DNA of 64,000 nucleotides, taken from positions 1,302,001 through 1,366,000 of the forward strand of contig CANTUQ010000076.1 in the NCBI GenBank assembly GCA_947683425.1, read 5' to 3'. The translations under genes and the position numbers were made by a program. The stretch's first letter is position 1. Each line of letters begins with the position of its first letter. Origin of the DNA: Excoecaria cochinchinensis. Taxonomy: Eukaryota; Streptophyta; Magnoliopsida; Malpighiales; Euphorbiaceae. Below, piece after piece: positions 1 to 10,606 of this stretch. The notes beneath the pieces are model-generated. The model saw only the letters and a program-made list of their open reading frames with translations. It was not told the DNA's origin and did not search any database.

Positions 1-1893
1 CAAAATGTTAATAAACTAAAATAAATGAAAAACATGCATTATGTATGACAAATGATTAAATGATGTGAATAAAATAAAATATGACATGTTACTTAATTAA
101 TATATGTAAAAAATATGAACATGATAAAAAATGATGAAGATAAACGAATCAAAGAATATATAAAATGATAAAGAAAAGAATAATAGATTAAAACAATTAA
201 AGAATGATGAAAACAATTAACTAAACAATATGATTAATTAAATATGTTGACAAATGATATAAACCATTTTCATGGCAAAAAGATCAATTAAAATGAATTT
301 ATTAATTACATGTTAAAAATAATGATGAATTAAAGTGAAATAAATTAATTACATGTTAAAAATTAATAAACAATCAATATTTATGTGAATAAAAATCATA
401 TCATGTATAAACAATTAAATGGAACAAATATAAAATCAATACAACAAATGAATAGATTAAAACAATAAATAAATCAATAAAAATATTAAAATATACATGA
501 ATAAATTAAATAAAATAGAAATTGAAATGGAGCCAAGAATATTTACCCTCAGAATATTGGATTTGATGAAGGAAAAGTGATGATTGATTTCTTTGTTTGA
601 TGATTCACAATATTAGAGTGAAATATTATGAAAATGTTGGAATTTTATTCCAAGGAACATGAAAATAAAAATGATCAAAAATTCTTTAAGAACAAAGAAT
701 TGATACCTTTGCCTAAAGAAATGATTTTGATCAAAAAAAAGTTTTATTGATTAAAATAAAGAAAATTTGATTGAAGTTTTATCAAATAAAAATTAGATTT
801 TGATGACAAACAATTATTTTATTTGTCTCAAAATCAATTTTTTATCAAAAAGAGATTCAAAACAAAATCAATGAAAAAAAAGTTTTATTGAACCCAAAAT
901 AAAAGAAGAAAAACAATTTTGAGAACAAATAATTATTCTATTTGTCCCAAAATTGAATCCAACAACAAAACTTCCTCTAAAAAATATGTTTAGAAGAAAT
1001 TATTTTGGAAAAAGAATGAAACACTTGATTTCTTTTTTTTTTTTTGATTTTTGGTTGGGGAAAAAATCTGGAATTTTTGGTGGAAGAAGAAGAAGAAATC
1101 TGGAATTTTTAGGTCTAAAAAATGTGGAGAGGAGGCTCCTTTGATTTCATCATAAAATATTTATAGGATAAAATAGGTTGCCCTAATTTAATTTAGGAAA
1201 AAACCTATTTTAACCCAAAATTATTTTATTTTTAATGATAAAATCAAGTTTTATTATTTAATTACCTAAAAAAATATTTTAGAATTTAATTTGAAGTCAA
1301 AAACCCCAAAAAAATGGGATAAAAAACGGATTTTTGGGTGAAAAAATCGGAAAAAAGGCTGAAAAAGAGGAAAAGGGTATCAGACCCTGTACCGACGGCC
1401 AGAAGCCCGTCGCCACAGAGGGACGCCGCCCGTCGCTATAGAGCGACGGGCACTCACGCGGCGAGGCGCGAAATCCGCGCGGAGCTCGGGCGAGAATCGC
1501 GCGCAGAGGCGCGCGGTGCGGCGCGCAGCGCGCAACGCTGCGCGTCGCTCTTTAGCGACGCGCAGCATTCACGCCCAGCGCGCTGGGCGCCTGGGCGTCG
1601 GCGTGCTGGGCGCCAGCGCGCTGCCGCGCCCGACACTCGCGGTCCGAAAATTTTTTTTTATTTTTTTTATTTTTTCTATTTTTTTTAAATTTTAAATAGA
1701 CTACAAACATCATAATTTTAAGCCCCCATTTTTCAAAATTAATTTTTTAAATATATTTTTTTATTATCTAATTTTTCACTCTAAAATGCAAATTTGACGA
1801 GAAAACCATCACTTTTAACCTTTTAAGCCTGTGAAGGCAATTATCATCATTGGGTAACTTCGATCTAGGCTGACTCAGGACCCGGTGTCTACA
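1..1893 (-). repeat. 3' LTR of TatA (partial, outer 960 bp outside window)
   Basis: Read on the minus strand it starts TGTAGACACCGGGTCC at 1893. A GC-rich island lies at 1390-1652, a TATAAATA box at 1165-1158, and a donor-like CTGAGGGTAAATA near 552-541. The rest is AT-rich. It is nearly identical to 8235-10117, apart from indels in the island. Confidence 0.9.
1158..1165 (-). promoter_or_regulatory. TATA box of TatA LTR
   Basis: TATAAATA on the minus strand, just downstream of the GC-rich island. The same box sits at 9398-9391 in the other TatA LTR and at 19897-19904 in solo LTR S1, which supports it as the U3 promoter. Confidence 0.6.
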
Positions 1894-1913
1894 GTTGCCC
1901 CCAGTTTAGGGGA
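1894..1913 (-). other. Polypurine tract of TatA
   Basis: Minus-strand purine-rich run (ACTGGGGGCAAC) directly abutting the TGTAGACACC end of the 3' LTR. This is the expected place for the plus-strand primer. The same tract abuts the other Tat 3' LTRs at 35872, 44609 and 54072. Confidence 0.75.
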
Positions 1914-2043
1914 ATCTAGTACACTAGTGTCTAGGTGAGCCTAAACTCAAAGAAGAAAAGGAAAGAGACAAGTACCTGAGTCGGCCGTCTTTCCTGCTTG
2001 ATGGAATTATGATGATAGCTGTTGCTGTCTTTTGGTTGTAGCT

Positions 2044-2173
2044 GGTAATGCCGTGGTCGTGCTAACCTCTTGTGGGTAGTGCCGCCATCGTGCTAACCGC
2101 TGTGAATTGGTAGTGCCGTGGTCGTGCCAACCTCTTGTGGGTTGTGCCGCCATCGTGCTAACCGCTGTGAATT
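2044..2173. repeat. Two tandem 65-bp copies in TatA 3' UTR
   Basis: Two head-to-tail copies (2044-2108, 2109-2173) sharing TGCCGTGGTCGTGC and GCCGCCATCGTGCTAACCGC. They lie in the hypervariable zone between PPT and pol. Confidence 0.75.
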
Positions 2174-2184
2174 TTGGAACTGTG

Positions 2185-2842
2185 CTCCCCCTGAGAGGTC
2201 TTCAGTTCTTTGCCATTTGCCCCCTGAGAGGTATTCAGTTCATTGATTGTTTGCCCCCTGAGAGGTCTTCTGTTCATTGATTGTTTGCCCCCTGAGAGGT
2301 CTTCGATATGCTGCTCCCTGAGAAGTCTTCGATTTTCTGCTCGTTTGCCCCCTGAGAGGTCTTCAGTTTGCTGCTCCCTGAGAAGTCTTCGATTTTCTGC
2401 TCCCTGAGAAGTCTTCGGTTTGCTGCTCCCTGAGAAGTCTTCGGTTTTCTGCTCCCTGAGAAGTCTTCGATTTGCTGCTCCCTGGGAAGTCTTCGGTTTG
2501 CTTATCGTTTGCCCCCTGAGAGGTCTTCGGTTTGCTGCTCCCTGAGAAGTCTTCGATTTTCTACTCCCTGAGAAGTCTTCGGTTTGCTGCTCCCTGAGAA
2601 GTCTTTGATTTTCTGCTCCCTGAGAAGTCTTCGGTTTGCTGCTCCCTGAGAAGTCTTCGATTTTCTGCTCCCTGAGAAGTCTTCGGTTTTCTGCTCCCTG
2701 AGAAGTCTTCGGTTTTCTGCTCCCTGAGAAGTCTTCGGTTTACTGCTCCCTGAGAAGTCTTCGGTTTGCTGCTCCCTGAGAAGTCTTCGGTTTGCTGCTC
2801 CCTGAGAAGTCTTCGCTTTGCTGCTCCCTGAGAAGTCTTTGG
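2185..2842. repeat. Minisatellite, about 24 copies of a 25-bp unit
   Basis: About 24 copies of a unit with core CTCCCTGAGAAGTCTTCGG, some with spacers lengthened by TCGTTTGCC. The left edge has the variant CCCCCTGAGAGGTCTT, which also occurs in low copy in TatE at about 54510-54595, so the array probably grew from that older form. Confidence 0.9.
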
Positions 2843-2849
2843 ATGGTGC

Positions 2850-2980
2850 TTGGATTGATGATTAAGCTGGTATGTGGATTGATGATTGAGTTGAGGCTTG
2901 GATATATGTTTTGATCGATGTCTGGATTGATGAATGAGTTGAGGTTTTGATTGATGATTTGACCGATGTCATCACTCGGC
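2850..2980. repeat. Degenerate GATTGATGATTGAGTTGAGG repeats
   Basis: Four or five imperfect copies of a TGGATTGATGATTGAGTTGAGG-like unit next to the 25-bp array. Copy number is approximate. Confidence 0.55.
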
Positions 2981-3189
2981 TTTTGCCGGTGTCCGCCTCA
3001 AGCCTTTCTTTCTGCAAAATAAGGAAACTAAACTATGCAAAAATGGTGAGCATGCAAGTGAAATGCATGAGTAATGCAGGAATGCAGGATAAAAATTCAT
3101 CTATGTGAACTCGAAGATGATGCCGGGCTAGCTGCGATTTGCGATATAATTGATGCCTTTTGAGCTGCTTTTGAATTTCATGCCCTTTT

Positions 3190-3480
3190 GGGATTGTGAG
3201 ATTCTCACCTGGTACCTGTAGTCATTAATTGAAGGTAGTGTGTCCCTTGTGGATTTTCACACTAGCTTTTCTTAGTGGGAGATGCGTCCTTTGTGGATTT
3301 TCACATAACCCTGTGCCTTATTTTTTTGCCTGGAATGGACCCAACCCAATCCAGCGACTTTTCTCTTTCTTCTTTTTTTGAAGGACAGACTGCCTGTTTT
3401 CAGGTTTTCACCCTATCCTTTTGCCTAGTTTTGCTTAGAGCGCCAGTTATGGTTTTCACTCTAACGGCTTTTTTTTTTTT
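3190..3480 (-). other. Conserved Tat 3' UTR block with repeated GTGAAAATCC (TatA copy)
   Basis: Noncoding block strongly similar to 36950-37215 (same strand) and to 43205-43475 (opposite strand). Read on the minus strand it contains repeated GTGAAAATCC boxes followed by GGACGCA/GGGACACACTACC phrases. It survives in three otherwise diverged copies. Function unknown; a packaging, export or 3'-end processing signal is a guess. Confidence 0.7.
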
Positions 3481-3837
3481 TTTTTTTTGAAGAGTGCTGA
3501 AGTTGTTGGCAAGAATCTTTAGGGAGTCTTAGGACATGGTTGCATGAGCTTGATTTTGCACATCTGATAACAGGATGAATCAGCTGAAGCGCTTGCGTGC
3601 TGAGAGTAGCAGAGGGTAGGCAGATACATGAGTTTGATCACACAGGGTACAACACTCTGATCACATCATTGCATAAATGCATGTGTTTCAATTTGATTTC
3701 ATTAAACATGATCATTATTTTGGCATTGATTTTAAAAAATACAAGACTTTAGCTAATCTCGAGATAGATCTTGAAAGCATCAAACTCCTGTTATCAATCA
3801 GCCCTCTCGGGTTTTGTGATTGAAGATTTTCTCTCAA

Positions 3838-4655
3838 TTTTTTCTTTTTCTTTGAATGCGAATTCTAGATGCAACTTTGGGGATGAGACTTAACTCGAAT
3901 GCATGAATGCACTCGTGGCTCCTCGCTTGAAGCTCAAGAAACAGCATAAGCCTCTTCTTACGTACCAAACCTCTTTAGAAGGTCATCTCCGCTAATTGGA
4001 TAAGACTGAACCAAGAATCAAAAGGTCTTACTTTGGTTGTAATGTCAGGCTTAGGTAGATGGCTGTCAAAGGAGGATCAGGTCGCTAGAGAAAAATGGCC
4101 GCAATATTTTCTCGACTGGTGGATGAACCATTCTCAGCTCAGTTGTATATACAAAGGTATTCTTGAATTTGGGCTCGGTAACATTTCAGCTCCTTGAGAT
4201 CAGAATAACAATAAAAGGGTAATTATTGAAACTAGTCAATTGGTTACTGTTTTGAGGTCTTTTGTTTTTTTTTTTTTTCAAAGTGTAAACTCGCACTTAC
4301 CAAGGCAATTTCGATAACCCACGAAGAAATTGTTAATTGTCAAAACGTTCATCCATCCTTTTTAGAGCGGCCACTCTTCTAAGGGGAAGCCAAAATCATT
4401 TTAGGCGAGGGGATAGTTTTAATGTGTGTAACAACAAAATTGGTACGCATTCAGCATACCTTCATAAAGGCTCAATGGGCTAGCAAGCGATTGTGAAGTA
4501 AGGGTAGGAAATGGTCATTTAGAGAGCTATACAAAGAAAATGTTGCCTAAATCATTTTCTAGGTTCCGTCTTATCCAGGGATCGCTTTGACGGGTAATCA
4601 GAAAGGTTCTAGTGCTCTTAGTGAGTTTCCATCCAGTCCCCTAATTGCAACTAGT
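3838..4655 (-). other. Conserved noncoding block 1 (TatA copy)
   Basis: About 0.8 kb without a usable reading frame, roughly 80% identical by eye to TatE 56160-57135, and more weakly but clearly similar to HairX 59760-60790. Landmarks on plus are AGAAGGTCATCTCC, GAATCAAAAGGTCTTACT and GGTTCTAGTGCTCTTA. It takes the place where pol should be and is absent from both halves of TatC, so it looks like a separate module. Confidence 0.75.
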
Positions 4656-4927
4656 TTTTTTTTCTCTCTCTACAGGAGCTATGTTAGATGCTATCAAAAT
4701 TTTCTTTGGGTTCCCCAAAGTTTTCGAGATTAAATGCAACCATATTATTTGAATTAATGCCAAAGTTAATTTGTTATGATCATGCAAAATGAAATCAATA
4801 GAAATGCCATACAAATAAGCAAAATTGTTCTCTTTATTACAAACAGAAAATTGTAATATAAAATGTTCCAGAAATGAAAAGATTCCAGCATCTAAAAGCA
4901 ATATCACTAGTGGACTGCAAGACACGA
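4641..4927 (-). pseudogene. Protease-RT linker remnant of TatA pol
   Basis: The minus-strand translation contains LGNPKKILIASNIAPVEREK, matching the linker just upstream of RT in TatB (ENPKEILIASNITPDEREKF) and TatC-right (LKKILIASVMTPEER). It is all that remains of pol. Protease is lost on one side; RT, RNase H and integrase on the other. Confidence 0.7.
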
Positions 4928-6334
4928 TCATGTTTGCGGTGGAGGGACTGCGTAGTAGCCTGCCTTTTTCTTCTTTTCTCTCTTCTCAGGATCTGTGATC
5001 TGATTGGTGTCAATGAGATCCTGGATCTTGTTTCTCAGAATACGGCAATAGTCAGTCAAATGGCCGGTGTGCTGGTGGTAAGCGCAGTACTGATCACCTC
5101 TATGTCCCGGCTGTCCCTGACTCAAGGCTGGTCTGGGTGGCAAAGGTTGCAACTTGCCTTCTTTAATTAATTTTTCCAGTACCCAGGATAGAGAGCGGCC
5201 TAAGTTGGAGTAGTATCTCTGACCCTGCCCAACTCCAGTAGCTGAGACCTCTGCCGTCCTACCGTTTCTACTGTTGCTGCCTCCAGCTCCACCTGATTTG
5301 AATCCCGACTGGTTCCCATAGCCTTTCCCAGCAAAGTTATTTTGGCTTGCTTTCTTTGCCAGGTAAGCCGCCTCAGCTTATATAGTAATATCCTTAAGCG
5401 ACTCCCAGTCCTTGAGCCCCTTAAAACTGAGCAAGTCCCTTAAGTAAGGGCATGAGTTTCTAATAAACAGCCTAATCTGGTCTGCAGTGTCAGGCTTCCT
5501 CTTCATCTCCATGACCCTGTTTCTCCATCTTGTAAGGCACTCATGGAATGACTCATCATTCTTCTGCTGTAGAAGCTCGAGGTCTTTTAGGGTGACCTCC
5601 ATCCTAGTGCTGCAGTCGTACTGCTTCATGAATTCTTTTGTCAAAAGGTCCCAGTCCTCTTTGGACCTCCTATCCAACCCGTGGTACCAGTCAACCGCCG
5701 GGCCCACCAGACTAAGGCAAAAATATTCCACCTTCTGCTTCTTGCTCAGGCATGTGCCTTTCATGACCAGGGTGTACTGCTTGATGTGGGCGGATGGGTC
5801 AGAGGTGCCATCAAACTTCGGAAGCTCGGGCATCTTGAATCTTTGGGGCAGCAGCTCTTCATCCCCCAGATCTCTGTCTTCTGGGTTGATCTCATTGCCT
5901 ACTGACAGCATGCGGGTGATAGCTTCGATCTGTTGTCTCATACCTCTTAAAGCTTCATCCTCTACTCTGGGTGCTCTGGGCCTTGCAGCTTGGTGGACTA
6001 TCGGCACCACTTCTTCTTCCTCCTCCATTAGGAAATCATCGTTGGGGTTATGAATCCTTTCCCCTCTTGGCTCGATGGGTGCGGCAGCTCTGTGCTCATT
6101 GTCGGGTTGGCGAGCAGCAGCTCCAACGAAGGGAGCCTCCCCACCAGCAGGTGGTTCGGCTTGCCCCCGAGGAGGGGCTACTTGTGGCTGTAGAGCAGCA
6201 GGCGGCTGTGGGGCTGCAGGTGGATGGGCAATCCTTTTAGCCATGGCACCCATCATGTCTAGCACTCTCCGTTCGAAGTCCTCTAGCCTCCTAGCTAGGT
6301 CTTGAGTGGTCAAAACTCCAGGTTCTTCTGCCAT
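4928..6334 (-). pseudogene. gag: gag polyprotein of TatA (one in-frame stop)
   Basis: Nucleocapsid/capsid precursor of a Ty3/gypsy element. I start it at Met 6334 (MAEEPGVLTT) because the equivalent Met starts gag in TatB and TatC. After a Pro/Ala-rich and acidic N-terminal part comes the retrotransposon gag core (LPKFDGTSDPSAHIKQY, VEYFCLSLVGPAVDWYHG, RMEVTLKDLELLQQK, LTRWRNRVMEMKRK). A TAA at 5380-5378 interrupts the same frame, which then continues to a zinc-knuckle-like motif (QYCAYHQHTGHLTDYC) and ends at 4928. With one stop and no frameshift in about 469 codons this is a recently active gag. The ORF upstream of 6334 reads through leader sequence. Confidence 0.85.
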
Positions 6335-7245
6335 TGATGATTCAAGAGAGGATTCACTGATTGACGAGAATGACTCAGAATCCCAGTCAGACACTAGTTT
6401 CGGCAACTCAAAGAGCAGATTTGTCCTCACTAACCGACCGTCAGAACCTCTAGTCCACTTAGATGAATCTATGATGGCAGAAAAAATTAGATTGTTAGGA
6501 TGATGCATGAATGACATATACAATGCATGATAGTGAGCTATGCAACATTTACAATCACATGCAAGCAAGTAGAGCCTTCCAACCTTATTACTCCCACACA
6601 CGAGGTAATGCGGTCTCTTTCCTAGGTGGGCTTGATCCATGGGTTAGCGGGGAACCCAATGGATGCGTATGGTGCTCGGTGGAAAACCGGCATCATAACA
6701 TCTCTTATCTAATGTGCAAGCACATGGGTTATGATCGTTATTTATTTAGGCAATCCCAATAAGTTAACATGGGCCTATCGGGGCATGAAAGCCTTTGATT
6801 AGGTGACCAATCAGATTTTTTGGGTTTGTCCAATACAAAATGATCCATATAGCAAGCAAGGTATTACGGTTCATATCACCTAAGGGAAGTATCTATTGCC
6901 ATTACATGAGCTTTGGTCAAAGGGTGGTGTTACTTTAGGGCTACCCAAGCATGATCCCTGCCGACGGGTCTAGCTCATCACGAGCGTAACGACCGATCGG
7001 GTCACCATTTGATATACCATGATGGTACGAGGCATGGGCTGGTGATTATCCTTAACACTTCCCTAAATTGAGTGAAAATAGGGTCGTGCTTCGGGAACGC
7101 ACCGGGGCTAAAAGAGGGACCAAACTAGCATATATCTAAGGCTCTAATGAGATGTAATGCAGTTTTGAAAGAAGATGAAATTTTTAAATTAAAACTCAAT
7201 TATGATTTTTAATCAAGATACTTTCGAATCGAAGTCTCGAGTATG
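6335..7245 (-). other. 5' leader of TatA between PBS and gag
   Basis: About 0.9 kb noncoding leader that stays alignable with the TatB leader (15719-16610), including GTGCGGTCTCTTTCCTAGG-like and TGATCCCTGCCGACGGGTC phrases on plus. No credible gene; short ORFs here differ between the two copies. Confidence 0.7.
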
Positions 7246-7263
7246 TCCCCAGTGGAGTCGCCA
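7246..7263 (-). other. Primer binding site of TatA
   Basis: Minus strand TGGCGACTCCACTGGGGA, one base inside the LTR end. Its complement ends in CCA as a tRNA 3' end does. This form resembles the tRNA-Arg-type PBS described for Ogre elements; the tRNA assignment is from family knowledge, not tested. Confidence 0.75.
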
Positions 7264-7264
7264 C

Positions 7265-10117
7265 TGTGACGCGCGCCGGATCCCCGCGGCCGCCCGCACG
7301 TGGGCGATCGGGGCAATTGTGGGTCCGTCAACAGCTTGCGATAAATTGCAAGTGCGTCTATGTTGGGCAACAAGGAGGTTTCATGGAGTCGCCACCCAAT
7401 AGAACATTGGGAAAGTTTCTCTCGCCTCGGAGAGCCTAAGACTTGCGCATTTTATCCATATTGGGCCATGAGGCCTAGGATTAACGTCTAAGTCTCGTGA
7501 CACAAAAGGTGTCTTGGAGGATAACCTCTAGCCTCTTGAGCCCAAAGACCAGAGCAGGGTTCGGGACTTCTCATTTATTCGTACTTTGATTAATATTATA
7601 ATTAAGTTTTGAATTCATTGTTTCATCAACTTTCCACACAATGCAATTTAAATTAAAGGCGCAATCATTCATATCAAAAGCGGTAAATGTAAGCAAAATC
7701 AAAAATAAAGCATTTAAAAATAAATTACAATAACACTAGGAGCGGAATACAACTCCCATTTATAAAAGTGAAATACATGCATAAAACGGGTTATTCATTA
7801 ATAGTGAGAACATTGGTCCTCGCATGCATATTTATTATGAAAAAGTCTTGATGTGATGATTTATTTGGGTATGAAAAACTAGGACATTGGTCCCCTTTTA
7901 TTTAGAAAAAGAATGTCAAGTTAATTAATAGAAACGTTTTTGTGATTTTCTTTTTAGCGAGCCTAAATAAATAATTTTACAAGAAAATTAAATGGCAAAA
8001 TTAAATAAAATATTACAAATAAAGAAAATAAATAAACCAAACGAGCCTTTTTTGGACCTCCCCGATGTGCTCGCAAAAACGCCCAAGCGAAAAAATGAGT
8101 TTAGACATAAAAACAAAATACAATTAAAACAATGTTAGTGATTAAATCAATTAAACATATTAAACATACAAAATAATGAATGACAAATTAAAATAAAATA
8201 AGATGATATGATATGAAAAGAATGATAATGGAATCAAAATGTTAATAAACTAAAATAAATGAAAAACATGCATTATGTATGACAAATGATTAAATGATGT
8301 GAATAAAATAAAATATGACATGTTACTTAATTAATATATGTAAAAAATATGAACATGATGAAAAATGATGAAGATAAACGAATCAAAGAATATATAAAAT
8401 GATAAAGAAAAGAATAATAGATTAAAACAATTAAAGAATGATGAAAACAATTAACTAAACAATATGATTAATTAAATATGTTCACAAATGATATAAACCA
8501 TTTTCATGGCAAAAAGATCAATTAAAATGAATTTATTAATTACATGTTAAAAATAATGATGAATTAAAGTGAAATAAATTAATTACATGTTAAAAATTAA
8601 TAAACAATCAATATTTATGTGAATAAAAATCATATCATGTATAAACAATTAAATGGAACAAATATAAAATCAATACAACAAATGAATAGATTAAAACAAT
8701 AAATAAATCAATAAAAATATTAAAATATACATGAATAAATTAAATAAAATAGAAATTGAAATGGAGCCAAGAATATTTACCCTCAGAATATTGGATTTGA
8801 TGAAGGAAAAGTGATGATTGATTTCTTTGTTTGATGATTCACAATATTAGAGTGAAATATTATGAAAATGTTGGAATTTTATTCCAAGGAACATGAAAAT
8901 AAAAATGATCAAAAATTCTTTAAGAACAAAGAATTGATACCTTTGCCTAAAGAAATAATTTTGATCAAAAAAAAGTTTTATTGATTAAAATAAAGAAAAA
9001 TTGATTGAAGTTTTATCAAATAAAAATTAGATTTTGATGACAAACAATTATTTTATTTGTCTCAAAATCATTTTTTTTTATCAAAAAGAGATTCAAAACA
9101 AAATCAATGAAAAAAAAGTTTTATTGAACCCAAAATAAAAGAAGAAAAACAATTTTGAGAACAAATAATTATTCTATTTGTCCCAAAATTGAATCCAACA
9201 ACAAAACTTCCTCTAAAAAATATGTTTAGAAGAAATTATGTTGGAAAAAGAATGAAACACTTGATTTCTTTTTTTTTTGATTTTTGATTGGGGAAAAAAT
9301 CTGGAATTTTTGGTGGAAGAAGAAGAAGAAATCTGGAATTTTTAGGTCTAAAAAATGTGGAGAGGAGGCTCCTTTGATTTCATCATAAAATATTTATAGG
9401 ATAAAATAGGTTGCCCTAATTTAATTAAGGAAAAAACCTATTTTAACCCAAAATTATTTTATTTTTAATGATAAAATCAAGTTTTATTATTTAATTACCT
9501 AAAAAAATATTTTAGAATTTAATTTGAAGTCAAAAACCCCAAAAAAATGGGATAAAAAACGGATTTTTGGGTGAAAAAATCGAAAAAAAGGCTGAAAAAG
9601 AGGAAAAGGGTATCAGACCCTGTACCGACGGCTAGAAGCCCGTCGCCACAGAGGGACGCCGCCCGTCGCTATAGAGCGACGGGCACTCACGCGGCGAGGC
9701 GCGAAATCCGCGCGGAGCTCGGGCGAGAATCGCGCGCAGAGGCGCGCGGTGCGCAACGCTGCGCGTCGCCAAATCACGCCCAGCGCGCTGGGCGCCTGGG
9801 CGTCGGCGTGCTGGGTGCCTGGCGCCTGCGAGCTGGGCGCCAGCGCGCTGCCGCGCCCGACACTCGCGGTCCGAAATTTTTTTTTTTTATTTTTTTTTCT
9901 ATTTTTTTTTAAATTTTAAATAGACTACAAACATCATAATTTTAAGCCCCCATTTTTCAAAATTAATTTTTTAAATATATTTTTTTATTATCTAATTTTT
10001 CACTCTAAAATGCAAATTTGACGAGAAAACCATCACTTTTAACCTTTTAAGCCTGTGAAGGCAATTATCATCATTGGGTAACTTCGATCTAGGCTGACTC
10101 AGGACCCGGTGTCTACA
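7265..10117 (-). repeat. 5' LTR of TatA (2853 bp, complete)
   Basis: On plus it runs from TGTGACGCGCGCC to CCGGTGTCTACA. It contains a TATAAATA box (9398-9391), a GC-rich CpG-dense island (9625-9876), a donor-like CTGAGGGTAAATA (GT at 8780-8779), and long AT-rich tracts. The inner edge abuts the PBS; the outer edge abuts a TatB LTR remnant. Confidence 0.9.
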
Positions 10118-10190
10118 GTCTCCCCTTTAGAAATTTTTCCAACCCCTTTCTTGGTTGGAAATGAAAGCTTTTATATATGAAAACAAGTGT
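10118..10190 (-). repeat. Remnant of TatB 3' LTR fused to truncated integrase
   Basis: 10118-10171 matches 18232-18283 inside the TatB 5' LTR (GTCTCCCCTTTA, CCCCTTTCTTGG, GAAATGAAAGCTTTTATA). It is followed at 10174 by GAAAACAAGTGTTAATT, which in the intact LTR lies just before this block (18206-18222), so the order is swapped. It then enters integrase coding. I read it as TatB's 3' LTR after a deletion, with TatA inserted at its left edge. Confidence 0.7.
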
Positions 10191-10603
10191 TAATTGTGCC
10201 CATTGGATGCCATAGGGCGGATCTCTCCAATAATGTCTATTCCCCAAGCAGGGAATGGCCAAGGCGACGTTAGGCTGTGTAGCTCTGACACTGGCAAGTG
10301 CCTTAAATCTGCGTACTGCTGGCATAGCTGGCACTGCTTGATATATTTTGAGCAATCGTTGTCCATCGTAAGCCAATAGAAGCCTTGCCTTATAATCTTC
10401 TTTGCCAGGGTTAACCCATTCATATGAGCCCCATAGATGCCTGCATGGGTTTCTTCCATCACCCTCCGGGCTTTTCTTTCGTCTAAGCACCTGAGCTGGA
10501 TACCATCTGCCTGCCTTTTATATAAAAACCCATCTAAGGATATGAACTGAGTGGATAGCCTTCGGATCATCCTCTGATCTTTCTCGGTAGCTTCCTCTGG
10601 AAA
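10191..10603 (-). pseudogene. Integrase N-terminal part of TatB (truncated)
   Basis: In frame with RT and RNase H upstream. It has the H2C2 zinc-binding domain (HAGIYGAHMNG ... CQLCQQ) and the start of the catalytic core with the first Asp of DDE (WPFPAWGIDIIGEI). Homology stops after ASNGH, where the intact core continues in TatC-left. The second Asp, the Glu and the C-terminal domain are missing. A TGA at 10606-10604 separates it from the RNase H part. It cannot integrate DNA. Confidence 0.85.
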
Positions 10604-10606
10604 TCA

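Larger units (their letters stand above)
1..10117 (-). mobile_element. TatA: Tat/Ogre-like Ty3/gypsy element, gag-only deletion derivative
   Basis: The element reads right to left: 5' LTR 7265-10117, PBS, leader, gag, a short remnant of the protease-RT linker, a long 3' UTR with tandem repeats, PPT, and the 3' LTR (1-1893, cut by the window edge). Base 1 aligns with base 8235, so 1893 bp of the left LTR can be compared with the right one; by eye they differ at roughly a dozen substitutions plus indels in the GC-rich island. Protease, RT, RNase H and integrase are absent, so it could only move with proteins supplied in trans. LTR ends and PBS type match the Tat/Ogre lineage. The right flank is GTCTC; the left flank lies outside, so the target duplication cannot be checked. 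Confidence 0.88.

Noticed and set aside
1338..1688. Arg-rich ORF repeated at 9571-9912
   Set aside because: Lies across the GC-rich island on the strand antisense to the element, and is repeated only because the two LTRs are copies; no family resemblance.
6306..6762. Plus-strand ORFs antisense to TatA gag and leader
   Set aside because: Shadows of gag; the similar antisense stretch in TatC appears only because that gag leader is inverted next to RT.
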